From: Chitinimonas arctica
GTDB lineage: Bacteria; Pseudomonadota; Gammaproteobacteria; Burkholderiales; Chitinimonadaceae
NCBI RefSeq assembly: GCF_007431345.1
Contig: NZ_CP041730.1
Span: 124,001-188,000, forward strand
Reading direction: 5' to 3'
Length of the DNA stretch: 64,000 nt
Part shown: piece by piece, positions 42,172-52,283 of the stretch
Layout: each line of letters opens with the position of its first letter
Numbering within the stretch: position 1 is the first letter of the stretch
The notes under the pieces: model-generated
Told to the model about the DNA's origin: nothing
What the model saw: only the letters and a program-made list of their open reading frames with translations
The model's database searches: none
Made by a program: the position numbers and the translations under genes

Positions 42172-44664
42172 ATGGAACAATTTCCCATCAAGATCCTTCT
42201 GCTAGAGGACGTCCAGCTGGACGTCGAGATGGCCTGTGACGCGCTGACGGTGGCTGGCTTGGTCTTCGAAACCCGCCACGTCATGCTGGAAGGGGATTTC
42301 CGTGCCGCCCTGCTGGAAAAATGGCCGGATATCATCATCGCCGACTATTCGCTGCCCCATTTCGACGGCTATACCGCCCTGCTGCTGCGGCGGGAATTGG
42401 CGCCGGATGTGCCCTTCGTCTATTTCACTGGCTCGCTGGGAGAAGAGCGCGCCGTCGAGACCTTGCGCGCGGGCGCGACCGACTATGTGCTCAAGCATAG
42501 CCTGCAGCGCCTGCCCATGGCCGTCCTGCGCGCCCTGGCCGAAGCCGACGCCATGCGCGACCAGGCCCGCGCGCGGCGCGAGCTGGACAACGAACGACAG
42601 CTGCTGGGCGCGGTTCTGGCCACCGCCGGCGCCCTGATCGTCGTACTGGATCGCAATGGCCGCATCATGCAGATCAATCCCTCGGCGGAGCGCAGCATAG
42701 GCCAGAGCAAGGTGGATGCGATAGGCAAGGAATTCCGCCAGCTGTTCGCCTCGGTGGGCGAGAGCGAATGGGTCGGCAGCCAGCTGGACCGGCTGGAAGA
42801 ACATGAGCGCAGCGATAGCAACTATGTCTCCTGGCGCAGCACCGTCGGCCATCTATCGGTACAGTGGTCGGCCGGCCGCTTGCCGGGCAGCCAGGCGGAG
42901 TACGCGGTACTGGCCGGCATCGATGTGACCGAACAGGAAATCGCCGAACAGCAGGCCTACTTCCTCCGCCACTACGACAGCCTCACCGGCCTGCCCAACC
43001 GGGCCTTGCTGGAACGCCGGCTGGATCAATTCCAGCCTACCGAAGGTGGCAATCTGCTGGCCCTGATCCTGATCGGCGTCGAGCGCCTGGCCGACGTGCG
43101 CGATAGCCTGGGCGTGGCCACCGGCGACCTGCTGCTGCGCGAGATATCGCGCCGGCTGGGCAGCTGGCAGCAGGCCGGCGATTGGCTAGCGCGGGTGGGC
43201 GACAATAACTTCGCCTTGATGCTGGAAGTCAGCGACGAAGTGGAACTGATCAATCAATTGCGCCACCTGCTGGAGCAGCTACGCAAACCCCATCGCCTGG
43301 ATGACCGCGAGTTCTTCCTGCCGGCTTATCTGGGCGTGGTGGTGCACAACAACGAGGAACACGATCCGGCCGGGTCCTTGCAAGCCGCCGAGGCAGCCCT
43401 GCATCGCGCCATCCTCGACCAGGGCGAGGGGTATCAGCTCTACCAATCCACCTTGTCGAACGAAGCGGCCGAGAGGCTGATACTGGAAGGCGAATTGCGC
43501 CTGGCCTTGCAGGGCGAAGGCCAGCTGGTCCTGCACTACCAGCCGCAGGCGGACCTCGGCAGCGGCAAGGTGGTTGGCCTGGAAGCCCTGGTACGCTGGA
43601 ACCATCCGCGCCTGGGCCTGGTCCCGCCGGCCCAGTTCATTCCCCTGGCCGAATCGTGCGGCTTGATCATCAAGTTGGGCGAGCAGGTTTTGCGCATGGC
43701 CTGCCACCAGGCGGCTGCCTGGCAACGGGCCGGCCTGCCGCCCGTCACGGTGGCCGTCAACCTCGCCGCAGCCCAATGGTCGCAAAGCAATCTGCTGGCC
43801 ATCGTCAAATCCGCCCTGGCGGAAAGCGGACTCGATCCGCAATGGCTGGAGTTGGAACTGACCGAATCCACCTCCATGCACGACCCCAGCGCGACCATCA
43901 AGGTGATGGCGAATCTGCGCGCCATGGGCGTGCATATGTCGATCGACGATTTCGGCACCGGCTACTGCAATCTGAACTACCTGAAGCGCTTCCCGGTGGA
44001 CAAGCTGAAGATCGACCGCAGCTTTGTCATGGAGATCACCACCGACCCGGATGATCTGGCCATTTCCCGCACCGTGGTCGCCATCGCTCACCAGCTTCGG
44101 CTGGAAGTGGTGGCCGAAGGCGTGGAAACCGAAGGACAACTGGCCTTGCTGGCCGACGCGGGGTGCGATCTGATTCAAGGTTACTTCTTCAGCCGGCCGC
44201 TTGCCGTGGAGGCTTGCACCGCCTTGCTGAGCGCCGGCACCACCCTGTCCGCCGGGCGGCGCCAGCGCTACAACCGCACCCTGCTGATGGTGGACGACGA
44301 GAGCAATATCCTGGCCTCGCTCCGTCGCCTGCTGCGCGGTAGCGGCTACCAGCTGTTGACCACCAACAGCCCGTTGGAAGCCTTTGAATTGCTGGCAACC
44401 CACGAGGTTGGCGTGATCGTGGCGGACCAGCGCATGCCGGAACTGAATGGCACCGAGTTGTTGAACCGGGTCAAGGATATGTATCCGGGCACGGTGCGCA
44501 TGATCCTGTCGGGCTACACCGACCTGCAAACCGTGACCGACGCCGTCAATCGCGGCGCGATCTACAAGTTCCTGACCAAGCCCTGGGAGGACGATGCCCT
44601 GCTGGCTGTGCTGGAGGAAGCGTTCAGCAAGTACGAGCTGGATCGGAATGTCGCGGTCAGATAG
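42172..44664 (+). CDS. REC-PAS-GGDEF*-EAL-REC c-di-GMP protein
   Basis: 830 aa. The first REC (1-125) has Asp58 (IIIADYSLPHFDG). PAS covers ~145-260. A degenerate GGDEF domain spans ~265-425: the active loop reads VGDNNF (Asp344), not GGDEF, so no cyclase activity is expected. The EAL domain spans ~430-690 with Glu471-Ala-Leu (GLEALVRWNHP) and DDFGTGYCNLNYLKRFPVDK, so phosphodiesterase activity is likely. A second, RpfG-type REC (~700-825) has Asp752 (VIVADQRMPELNG) and KPWEDDA. A receiver at each end allows control by two kinases or a relay. It lies 9 nt after the Rcp1-type gene. Confidence 0.92.
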   Translation: MEQFPIKILLLEDVQLDVEMACDALTVAGLVFETRHVMLEGDFRAALLEKWPDIIIADYSLPHFDGYTALLLRRELAPDVPFVYFTGSLGEERAVETLRAGATDYVLKHSLQRLPMAVLRALAEADAMRDQARARRELDNERQLLGAVLATAGALIVVLDRNGRIMQINPSAERSIGQSKVDAIGKEFRQLFASVGESEWVGSQLDRLEEHERSDSNYVSWRSTVGHLSVQWSAGRLPGSQAEYAVLAGIDVTEQEIAEQQAYFLRHYDSLTGLPNRALLERRLDQFQPTEGGNLLALILIGVERLADVRDSLGVATGDLLLREISRRLGSWQQAGDWLARVGDNNFALMLEVSDEVELINQLRHLLEQLRKPHRLDDREFFLPAYLGVVVHNNEEHDPAGSLQAAEAALHRAILDQGEGYQLYQSTLSNEAAERLILEGELRLALQGEGQLVLHYQPQADLGSGKVVGLEALVRWNHPRLGLVPPAQFIPLAESCGLIIKLGEQVLRMACHQAAAWQRAGLPPVTVAVNLAAAQWSQSNLLAIVKSALAESGLDPQWLELELTESTSMHDPSATIKVMANLRAMGVHMSIDDFGTGYCNLNYLKRFPVDKLKIDRSFVMEITTDPDDLAISRTVVAIAHQLRLEVVAEGVETEGQLALLADAGCDLIQGYFFSRPLAVEACTALLSAGTTLSAGRRQRYNRTLLMVDDESNILASLRRLLRGSGYQLLTTNSPLEAFELLATHEVGVIVADQRMPELNGTELLNRVKDMYPGTVRMILSGYTDLQTVTDAVNRGAIYKFLTKPWEDDALLAVLEEAFSKYELDRNVAVR

Positions 44665-45475
44665 CCGCAGGGTGTGACGGGTTCAGCAAGCGCCCTATCA
44701 TCGCCTTCACGGCTTCCGCGGCCTTGGCGGGCTGCTCGAACGGAAAGTGATGTCCGCCCGCGAACTGCTCCAGCACGATGCCGAAATGCTGCCGCATATG
44801 CTTGAGGTCCGACGACCGCACATAATTCGAATCGCTGCCGCCGATAAAGCCGGTCGGTACCCGTAGCCGGCCGCGCTGGGCCGGAAAGGTATGGGGGATG
44901 GCGCAGTAGATGTCGTATTCCACTTGCGGACGGAATTTCAGGCTGACGCCCGCGCCGCTCGGTTCCGTACCGGCCTCCACGTAGTCGCGCAGGCAGCTGG
45001 GATCGAAGCCGCGGAACATGCCCCGCTCATGGAAGTGCCGGTAGGCCTCTTCCACATCGGCCCAGTCCCGGCGGCGGTTCAATGTGCCCCGTCCTGGCGT
45101 CAGGCGTTCGATGTAGCCCAGCCGCTTGCCCAGCCACAGCATGCTCGATACCGGCCGGCCGAAGATGGGTGAATCGAGCAGCACCACCGCGCGGAACAGC
45201 TCGGGCCGTTCCAGTGCGCACATAAAGGACAGGAATCCGCCCAGCGAGTGCCCCACCGCGATGACCGGCTCGGTGTAGCGCTGCTCGATATACGCCAGCG
45301 ACTCCGCCACCAGATTGGGCCAACCGTCGCTTACCGGATAGCGCGGGTCGTGTCCCAGCATATTTACGTAGCCGACATCGTAGTCGGCTTGAAAATGGCC
45401 AAGAAATTGCCGGTAGCTTTCAGCGGTGAAGCTGTTGGCATGGGAGAAATGCAGGGCGGCTTTTTGTGTAGGCAT
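44657..45475 (-). CDS. Alpha/beta hydrolase
   Basis: 272 aa from ATG 45475; an in-frame TTG lies 9 nt earlier. Nucleophile Ser in VIAVGHSLGGFLSFM, oxyanion strand HFSHANSFTAESYR, and catalytic His probably in FAGGHHFPFEQP near the C-terminus. The acid is likely in the preceding loop (FIGGSDSNYVRSSD). No signal peptide, so cytoplasmic. The substrate is unknown; relatives include esterases and lipases. It ends convergently with the REC-EAL-REC gene, overlapping by 8 nt, and stands apart from the signalling operons. Confidence 0.85.
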   Translation of the reverse strand: MPTQKAALHFSHANSFTAESYRQFLGHFQADYDVGYVNMLGHDPRYPVSDGWPNLVAESLAYIEQRYTEPVIAVGHSLGGFLSFMCALERPELFRAVVLLDSPIFGRPVSSMLWLGKRLGYIERLTPGRGTLNRRRDWADVEEAYRHFHERGMFRGFDPSCLRDYVEAGTEPSGAGVSLKFRPQVEYDIYCAIPHTFPAQRGRLRVPTGFIGGSDSNYVRSSDLKHMRQHFGIVLEQFAGGHHFPFEQPAKAAEAVKAMIGRLLNPSHPAAI

Positions 45476-45617
45476 GACTACCAAGCGATTGCTCGAATTT
45501 ATGCTGCATCATAGTCCTTTTATATGCGGGAATCCAAGGGCGCCAAGTCTTTATCGTCCACCCGTCTGCTATACATAGTGCTGGGTAAGCTCTGAAAACG
45601 TCACCGAACCCACCGCC

Positions 45618-48026
45618 TTGACGACGCTACTTCGACGTATACCGATCAGCCTTTACTACATCGTGGTCGCGACGGCCTGGATCGGCTTGTCCGATCGTCT
45701 GCTGCTGACTTGGATCAGCTCCCCCGACTGGCTTGCCCACTGGCAGACCGTAAAAGGCGTGATCTTCGTGCTGGCCACGGGCGCCGCCTTGCATATGGTG
45801 TTGCGGCATAGCCAGCGCAGGCAGACCTTGGCGCGCCGTCGCATCCAGAATCTGAACGGCTTCTACAACGCCATCTCCAAGGTGGCGGATGCGGCCATGC
45901 GGGCAGACCAAAGCGGGCCGCTGTACAAGGCGGTTTGCGAGGCGGTCGTCGATAATCCCGGCATCCTCGTCAGCGCGGTCGCGCTGATCGAACCGGACGG
46001 AATGAGTATTCGCAGCCACTATGCGCTGGGTCCCGCCGCCGATCTTTACGACCAGCCCTTGTCCCTGGATCCGACCCACGAGAATGCCGCTTCGGTGTCC
46101 TTGCGCGCGATCCAGACACGCAAGCCCTGCATCTGCAACGATATCCGGCACGAGCCCGGTTTCGAGATCTGGCATGCGCAATACCTTTCGCGCCATATCA
46201 ATGCCTTCGCCGCCTTCCCCGTCTTCGAGGAAGGCCAGCTGGTGGGGACCTTGACGGTCGCGAGCCGCCACCGCGACTATTTCAATATCGAGCTGGTGGA
46301 GCTATTGGAACGCCTGGCCGATGTCGTGTCCTTCGGCCAGGGCCATCTGCGCCGGCTCAAACGGCTGCGCTTGATGGATAGGCTGATCGAACGGGCCAAC
46401 GATGGGGTGATCGTTACCGATCGCGAAGGCGTGATCCTGGCGGTCAATGCACGTTTCTGCCAGGTCAGCGGCTATGAATCGCACGAACTGCTGGGGCAAA
46501 CCACCCGCTTGCTGCATTCGGCGCGGCAAGGTCCCAATTTTTTCCGCGATATGTGGCAGCGTCTGCTCCAGCAAGGCCATTGGCGCGGGCAGATCTGGAA
46601 CCGGCGCAAGGGTGGCGATATCCATCCCGAATGGCTGACCATCTCCGCCGTACTGGATGAACAGGGCCAAACCGAACATTACCTGGCGGTCTATAGCGAT
46701 CTCAGCGAGCGGATGGAGGCCGAGTTGCGCATACGCGAACTCAGCTCGCTCGATACCTTGACCGGCGTACTGAACGCGGAAGTCTTTCGCGCCAGGCTGG
46801 CCGAACACCTGCAAAAAACCCGCAAGAACCGGCGGCGCGCCCTGGTGGCGGTATTGAACCTGAACCGCTTGCGCGTCATCAACCAGGCCTACGGGCGGGA
46901 AAAGGGCGACCGCATTCTCAGCGAAATCGGCGAACGCCTGCGCGCACTCAATCTACCGGATGCCTTGATCGGGCGTTTGGGTGGCGATGAGTTCGGTATC
47001 GCCGTGGGCGGCCTGAATACGCTGGAGGACGTGATGCGCCACGCCCGGCGCATCGGCAGCAGCTTCAACGCCCTGTTTGCCCTGGATGCCGATACCCTGC
47101 TGATACGCCCCAGCATCGGCGCCGTCTGCTTTCCCGAACATGGCGACGACACGGTCACCGTATTGGCGAACGCCACCGCCGCCGTGCAGCGCTGCAAGCG
47201 CGAGGGCCTGGATACGGTGCGGCTTTACACGCCGGATCTGTCGCATGAAGTCAGCGCCCCTTTCGAACTGGAGCAGGATCTGCGCCGCGCCATCGATAAT
47301 GGCGAACTATGGCTGGCCTTCCAGCCCCAGCTACGCATCAGCGACGGCACGCCGATCGGCATGGAAACCCTGCTGCGCTGGGATCATCCCACCCTGGGCG
47401 CCATATCGCCGGCCAAGTTCATCCCCGTCGCCGAAGAGTCCGGCCTGATCCTGCCCATCGGTGAGTGGATACTGTTCGAGGCCTGTCGCCATGCCGCCAA
47501 GTGGAACCGCGGCCGGGAACAGGCGCTGCGGGTGGCGGTCAATGTCTCCGCCGTGCAATTCCAGCGCCAGAATTGGCCACGGCTGGTGGAAAAGGCCTTG
47601 CTCGCCAGCGAGCTGGCGCCGGGCTGCCTGGAGCTGGAAGTGACCGAAAGCGTGGTGATGCAGCATATCGACGCGGTGGCCATGCGCTTGCGCGCGCTCA
47701 AGGCCCTGGGGGTGCAGCTGGCCATCGATGACTTCGGTACCGGCTACTCCTCCCTGGCCTACCTGAAGCGGCTGCCCATCGACCGGCTGAAGATCGACCA
47801 GAGCTTCGTGCGTGGCCTGCCGGGCGATGCCGGCGACGCGGCGATCGCCCGTGCCATCTGCGGCCTGGCCGTCAGCCTGGATTTCGAGACCATCGCGGAA
47901 GGGGTGGAAACCGCCGAACAGGCCGCCGCCCTCCTGGCCATGGGCTGTCCGGAAGCACAGGGCTGGCACTACGCCCGCGCCATGCCGGCGGCCGAATTCG
48001 AGCAGTGGTTGCACAAACACGGTTGA
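45618..48026 (+). CDS. Membrane GAF-PAS-GGDEF-EAL protein
   Basis: 802 aa from TTG 45618. Two N-terminal helices (~10-65; SLYYIVVATAWIGLSD, then TVKGVIFVLATGAALHMVL) would be lost with a later start. GAF covers ~85-245 (IVTVASRHRDYF-like end), PAS ~255-370, and GGDEF ~375-535 with intact Gly455-Gly-Asp-Glu-Phe459. EAL spans ~545-795 with Glu583-Thr-Leu (METLLRWDHP, a tolerated EAL variant) and DDFGTGYSSLAYLKRLPIDR. Both cyclase and phosphodiesterase activities are possible; one usually dominates. Single-gene unit before mfd. Confidence 0.92.
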   Translation: MTTLLRRIPISLYYIVVATAWIGLSDRLLLTWISSPDWLAHWQTVKGVIFVLATGAALHMVLRHSQRRQTLARRRIQNLNGFYNAISKVADAAMRADQSGPLYKAVCEAVVDNPGILVSAVALIEPDGMSIRSHYALGPAADLYDQPLSLDPTHENAASVSLRAIQTRKPCICNDIRHEPGFEIWHAQYLSRHINAFAAFPVFEEGQLVGTLTVASRHRDYFNIELVELLERLADVVSFGQGHLRRLKRLRLMDRLIERANDGVIVTDREGVILAVNARFCQVSGYESHELLGQTTRLLHSARQGPNFFRDMWQRLLQQGHWRGQIWNRRKGGDIHPEWLTISAVLDEQGQTEHYLAVYSDLSERMEAELRIRELSSLDTLTGVLNAEVFRARLAEHLQKTRKNRRRALVAVLNLNRLRVINQAYGREKGDRILSEIGERLRALNLPDALIGRLGGDEFGIAVGGLNTLEDVMRHARRIGSSFNALFALDADTLLIRPSIGAVCFPEHGDDTVTVLANATAAVQRCKREGLDTVRLYTPDLSHEVSAPFELEQDLRRAIDNGELWLAFQPQLRISDGTPIGMETLLRWDHPTLGAISPAKFIPVAEESGLILPIGEWILFEACRHAAKWNRGREQALRVAVNVSAVQFQRQNWPRLVEKALLASELAPGCLELEVTESVVMQHIDAVAMRLRALKALGVQLAIDDFGTGYSSLAYLKRLPIDRLKIDQSFVRGLPGDAGDAAIARAICGLAVSLDFETIAEGVETAEQAAALLAMGCPEAQGWHYARAMPAAEFEQWLHKHG

Positions 48027-48082
48027 GTGATCCACCGGGCGTATAATCGGCGGCCTCGCAAGCTCCTGCCAGCCAAAAGATC

Positions 48083-51000
48083 ATGCCGTCGCTGCTGCCA
48101 CTTCCTCCTCTTCCCGCTCCGTCCCACCGTAGCCGCCTGGCGCTGCCGGCCGGCTCGGCCGATGCCAACCTGCTGGCCGCGCTGACTTCCCAGTGCCGCC
48201 CGCTGGTGGTGCTGACCGCCGACGCCCAGACCGCCAGCCGCTTGAAGGATGAAATCGCCTGGTTCGCGCCGGACAAGCTGGTGGTACTGCTGCCCGACTG
48301 GGAAACGCTGCCCTACGACAGCTTTTCGCCCCACCACGACCTGATTTCCGAGCGCTTGGCCACCCTCTGGCAAATTCGCCAGCAGCAAGCCGACGTGGTG
48401 ATCGTCCCGGTGCAGACGGCGCTGATGCCCTTGCCGCCGGTGGAGTACCTCACCGCCTACAGCTTCTTTCTGAAGGCCAAGACGCGGCTGGACGTGGAAA
48501 AGCTGCGCAGCGACCTGGCCTTCGCCGGCTACAACCACGTCACCCAGGTCTATGGCCCCGGCGAATTTTCCATCCGCGGCGGCCTGATCGACCTGTTTCC
48601 CATGGGCTCGACCCTGCCCTACCGGCTCGACTTGTTCGATTCCGATATCGAAACCATCCGCACCTTCGATGTCGATACCCAGCGCAGCATCTATCCGGTC
48701 CCGGAGATCCGCCTGCTGCCGGCGCGCGAATTCCCGCTGGACGAGAACGGCCGTGCCAAGTTCCGTTCGCGCTTTCGCGAAGTGTTCGAGGGCGATCCGA
48801 GCAAATCGCGGGTATACAAGGATATTTCCAACGGCCTGATCCCGCCCGGGGTGGAGTACTACCTGCCCTTGTTCTTCGACCAGACCGCCACCTTGTTCGA
48901 CTATTTGCCGGACGATGCCCTGCTGGTGCAGCACGGCGACCTGATGCAGGCCTGCGAACGCTTTTGGGTGGACACCCAAAGCCGCTACAAGATGCTGGCC
49001 GGCGACAAGGACAAGCCCTTGCTGCCGCCGAATGAACTGTTCGTGGGCGTCGACCAATTTTTCGCGCGGATGAAAGCCTATCGGCGGCTGGAACTGAGTG
49101 CGGCCGGCCCCTCGGTGGAGAATGCGGCGGAACAGGCCTGGCGCGAAGCCAGCGCACCCCTGCCCGATCTACGGGTGGACAGGCGGGCCGACAATCCCAT
49201 CCAGAAACTGAGCGATTTTGTCGCCCGCTTCGACGGCCGCATCCTCTTGCTGGCCGAATCCCTGGGACGCCGGGAAACGCTGCACCAGTACTTCACCGAA
49301 TACGGCCTGCCGGTCGCCGTTGCCGAGAACTGGCAGGCCTGCGAAAGCAGCGATGCACCGGTCCTGCTCAGCGCCTCGCCGCTCAGCAGCGGCTTTATCG
49401 CCGGCCGCCTGGCCCTGATCACCGAAGCCGATCTATACGGCCAGACCAGCACCTTGAGCCGGCGCAAGGCACAAAAGCGCAGCAACGCCGAAGGCATGCT
49501 GCGCGATCTGTCCGAACTCAAGATCGGCGACGCAGTGGTGCATGAGCAGCACGGTATCGGCCGCTATAAAGGGCTGATCAGCATGGACCTGGGCGAAGGC
49601 GCCTCGGAGATGCTGCACCTGGAGTATGCCGGCGGCGACACCCTCTATGTCCCGGTCGCGCAGCTGCATGTAATCAGCCGCTATGCCGGCGGTGCGGAAG
49701 ATAGCGCGCCGCTGCACAAGCTGGGTTCCGGCCATTGGGAAAAGGCCAAGCGCAAGGCAGCCGAGCAGGTGCGCGATACCGCCGCCGAACTGCTCAATCT
49801 CTATGCCCGCCGTGCGGCACGAGAAGGCTATGCCTTTGGCTTCAACCCGCACGACTACGAAGCCTTCGCCGCCGGCTTCGGCTTCGATGAAACGGCCGAC
49901 CAGGCCGGCGCCATCGAAGCGGTGGTGGCGGATATGACCAGCGGCAAGCCGATGGACCGCCTGATCTGCGGCGATGTCGGCTTCGGCAAGACCGAAGTGG
50001 CCCTGCGCGCCGCCTTTGTCGCGGTATCCGACGGCAAGCAGGTCGCGGTGCTGGTACCGACCACTCTGTTGGCCGAACAGCATTTCCAGAATTTCTCCGA
50101 CCGATTCTCCGACCTGCCGGTGCGGGTAGCCGAGCTGAGTCGCTTCCGCTCCAAGAAGGAAGTGGATGCCGCCATCGCCGGCATGGAAGCCGGCACCATC
50201 GATATCGTGATCGGCACCCATAAGCTGGTGCAGGACGGCGTGAAGTTCAAGAACCTCGGCCTGGTCATCATCGATGAAGAACACCGCTTCGGCGTGCGGC
50301 ATAAGGAGCAGCTCAAGGCCCTGCGCAGCGAAGTCGATGTGCTGACCCTCACGGCCACCCCGATACCGCGCACCCTGGCGATGTCGCTGGAAGGCCTGCG
50401 CGACTTTTCCATTATCGCCACCGCGCCCAATCGACGCCTGGCGATCAAGACCTTCGCCGCCAACTGGAGCGACGGCGTCATACGCGAAGCGGTGCTGCGC
50501 GAGCTGAAGCGCGGCGGCCAGGTGTTCTTCCTGCATAACGAGGTGGATACCATCGTCAATATGCAGGAGAAGCTGGCGGCGCTGCTGCCGGAAGCCCGTA
50601 TCGGCGTGGCCCATGGCCAGATGCGCGAGCGGGATCTGGAACAGGTAATGCGCGATTTCAACCAGCAGCGCTTCAATCTGCTGCTGTGTACCACCATCAT
50701 CGAGACCGGCATCGACATCCCCAATGCCAACACCATCATCATGAACCGGGCCGATAAATTCGGCCTGGCGCAGCTGCACCAACTACGCGGCCGGGTGGGC
50801 CGTTCGCATCACCAAGCCTATGCCTACCTGCTGGTGCCCGACCTGAAGACGCTGACGCCCTCGGCCAGCAAACGGCTGGAAGCGATCCAGCAGATGGAGG
50901 AGCTGGGTTCCGGCTTCTACCTGGCCATGCACGACCTGGAAATTCGCGGTGCCGGCGAAGTGCTGGGCGACGACCAGTCGGGCGAAATGCAGGAAATCGG

Positions 51001-51517
51001 CTTTTCGCTTTATTCGGCCATGCTCAATGAAGCGGTCAAGGCGCTCAAGAAGGGCATAGAACCGGATCTGAACGCACCGCTGGGCGTCGCCACCGAGATC
51101 AATCTGCATAGCCCGGCACTGCTGCCCGGCGATTACTGCCCCGATGTGCACGAACGCTTGGTGCTTTACAAGCGCCTGGCCAATTGCGAAAGCTCGGACG
51201 AGCTGGACGATATGCAGCAGGAATTGATCGACCGCTTCGGCCTGCTGCCGCCGCCGGCCAAGATCCTGCTGGACTGCCATCGCCTGCGCCTGCTGGCCAA
51301 GCCCCTGGGCGTGCTCAAGCTGGATGCGTCGGACAGCGCGATCTCGGTGCAATTCGCCAAGCAGAACAGCATCGATCCGATCAAGGTCCTCAAGCTGATC
51401 CAGACCAAGCGCAATTACAAGCTGGCCGGCCAAGACAAATTACGGGTGGAAAGCGCCCTGCCCGACCCGGCCTTGCGGGCGGCGCGGGTGAAGGAATTGC
51501 TGCAGGAACTGCGTTGA
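48083..51517 (+). CDS. mfd: Transcription-repair coupling factor Mfd
   Basis: 1144 aa, the usual length. Domains in order: the UvrB-homology/UvrA-interacting region at ~1-340 (VVLLPDWETLPYDSFSPHHD; FSIRGGLIDLFPMG), the RNA-polymerase-interacting CarD-like domain at ~470-570 (IGDAVVHEQHGIGRYKG), the RecG-type translocase with Walker A (GDVGFGKTEVALRAAF), DEEH box (IIDEEHRFGV) and motif III (LTLTATPIPRTL), then the helicase C half (TTIIETGIDIPNANTII; LRGRVGRSHHQAYAYLL), and the TRCF regulatory domain at the end. It removes stalled RNA polymerase and recruits UvrA. The window's clearest housekeeping gene. Confidence 0.98.
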   Translation: MPSLLPLPPLPAPSHRSRLALPAGSADANLLAALTSQCRPLVVLTADAQTASRLKDEIAWFAPDKLVVLLPDWETLPYDSFSPHHDLISERLATLWQIRQQQADVVIVPVQTALMPLPPVEYLTAYSFFLKAKTRLDVEKLRSDLAFAGYNHVTQVYGPGEFSIRGGLIDLFPMGSTLPYRLDLFDSDIETIRTFDVDTQRSIYPVPEIRLLPAREFPLDENGRAKFRSRFREVFEGDPSKSRVYKDISNGLIPPGVEYYLPLFFDQTATLFDYLPDDALLVQHGDLMQACERFWVDTQSRYKMLAGDKDKPLLPPNELFVGVDQFFARMKAYRRLELSAAGPSVENAAEQAWREASAPLPDLRVDRRADNPIQKLSDFVARFDGRILLLAESLGRRETLHQYFTEYGLPVAVAENWQACESSDAPVLLSASPLSSGFIAGRLALITEADLYGQTSTLSRRKAQKRSNAEGMLRDLSELKIGDAVVHEQHGIGRYKGLISMDLGEGASEMLHLEYAGGDTLYVPVAQLHVISRYAGGAEDSAPLHKLGSGHWEKAKRKAAEQVRDTAAELLNLYARRAAREGYAFGFNPHDYEAFAAGFGFDETADQAGAIEAVVADMTSGKPMDRLICGDVGFGKTEVALRAAFVAVSDGKQVAVLVPTTLLAEQHFQNFSDRFSDLPVRVAELSRFRSKKEVDAAIAGMEAGTIDIVIGTHKLVQDGVKFKNLGLVIIDEEHRFGVRHKEQLKALRSEVDVLTLTATPIPRTLAMSLEGLRDFSIIATAPNRRLAIKTFAANWSDGVIREAVLRELKRGGQVFFLHNEVDTIVNMQEKLAALLPEARIGVAHGQMRERDLEQVMRDFNQQRFNLLLCTTIIETGIDIPNANTIIMNRADKFGLAQLHQLRGRVGRSHHQAYAYLLVPDLKTLTPSASKRLEAIQQMEELGSGFYLAMHDLEIRGAGEVLGDDQSGEMQEIGFSLYSAMLNEAVKALKKGIEPDLNAPLGVATEINLHSPALLPGDYCPDVHERLVLYKRLANCESSDELDDMQQELIDRFGLLPPPAKILLDCHRLRLLAKPLGVLKLDASDSAISVQFAKQNSIDPIKVLKLIQTKRNYKLAGQDKLRVESALPDPALRAARVKELLQELR

Positions 51518-51689
51518 TGACGCGGTCGCGGGCTAGTCGCACAAATTGCAACAAATCCGCGCCACCATGAATACATCAATAAACAAGCACTTCGGTGCGG
51601 GTCGCGGCGCGAGGCCGATCCATGCGCTTGTCTAGCCTTGTAGCGCCGACGGATTTTTCCGACAATCAAACCAACACCGGAGGACCTTG

Positions 51690-52142
51690 ATGACCGTGGT
51701 ACCCGACCTCGAACTGCCGATGACCGGCGATCAGGCATTCAATACCGCCGCGCTGCGCGGCACGCCCTACGTACTGTTTTTCTATCCCAAGGACAACACG
51801 CCCGGCTGTACCACCGAAAGCGGCGACTTCCGCGATCGGCATGAAGCCTTTTTGGCGGCCGGCTGCCGGCTCTACGGTGTCAGCCGCGACGGAATGAAGT
51901 CGCACGAGAACTTCAAGGCCAAGCTGGCCATGCCTTTCGAGCTGGTATCGGACCCGGATGAAACGCTGTGCAACGCTTTCGGCGTCATGAAGATGAAGAA
52001 TATGTACGGCAAGCAGGTGCGCGGCGTGGAGCGCAGCACCTTCGTGGTGGATGGCGAAGGCCAGGTGGTGAAGGAATGGCGCGGCTTGAAGGTGCCGGGC
52101 CATGTCGATGACGTACTGGCTTTTGTACAGACGATGAAATAA
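51690..52142 (+). CDS. bcp: Peroxiredoxin, Bcp/PrxQ type
   Basis: 150 aa from ATG 51690 with GGAGG upstream; a TTG lies 3 nt earlier. Thioredoxin fold with peroxidatic Cys40 (FFYPKDNTPGCTTESGDF). The resolving Cys that sits five residues later in many Bcp proteins is absent (CTTESG). Other Cys (AAGCRLYG, ETLCNAFG) could resolve, or a small thiol may serve. It reduces hydroperoxides in the cytoplasm. A strong terminator follows at 52148. Confidence 0.94.
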   Translation: MTVVPDLELPMTGDQAFNTAALRGTPYVLFFYPKDNTPGCTTESGDFRDRHEAFLAAGCRLYGVSRDGMKSHENFKAKLAMPFELVSDPDETLCNAFGVMKMKNMYGKQVRGVERSTFVVDGEGQVVKEWRGLKVPGHVDDVLAFVQTMK

Positions 52143-52147
52143 GCGAA

Positions 52148-52173
52148 ACGCCCGTTCCCGTGACGGGCGTTTT
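52148..52173 (+). terminator. Rho-independent terminator after bcp
   Basis: ACGCCCGT (52148-52155) pairs perfectly with ACGGGCGT (52163-52170) across a 7-nt loop and runs into TTTT. It lies 6 nt after the bcp stop. Confidence 0.85.
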
Positions 52174-52283
52174 GCATGGTGCCCGCCCACCGGCCGAGAT
52201 TCGGCCCGGGGTGGGCAGACAGGGGGGCCGGCACGGCAGATCGCCCGGCCCCGACGATATCCGGGAACAACGCGAGGAACCGT

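Noticed and set aside
49433..50782. 449-codon minus-strand frame inside mfd
   Set aside because: Mfd on the plus strand is unambiguous; the antisense frame is a codon-bias artefact.
51588..51599. GCAC-TTCG-GTGC hairpin after mfd as a terminator
   Set aside because: Only a 4-bp stem and no T-tract; probably chance.
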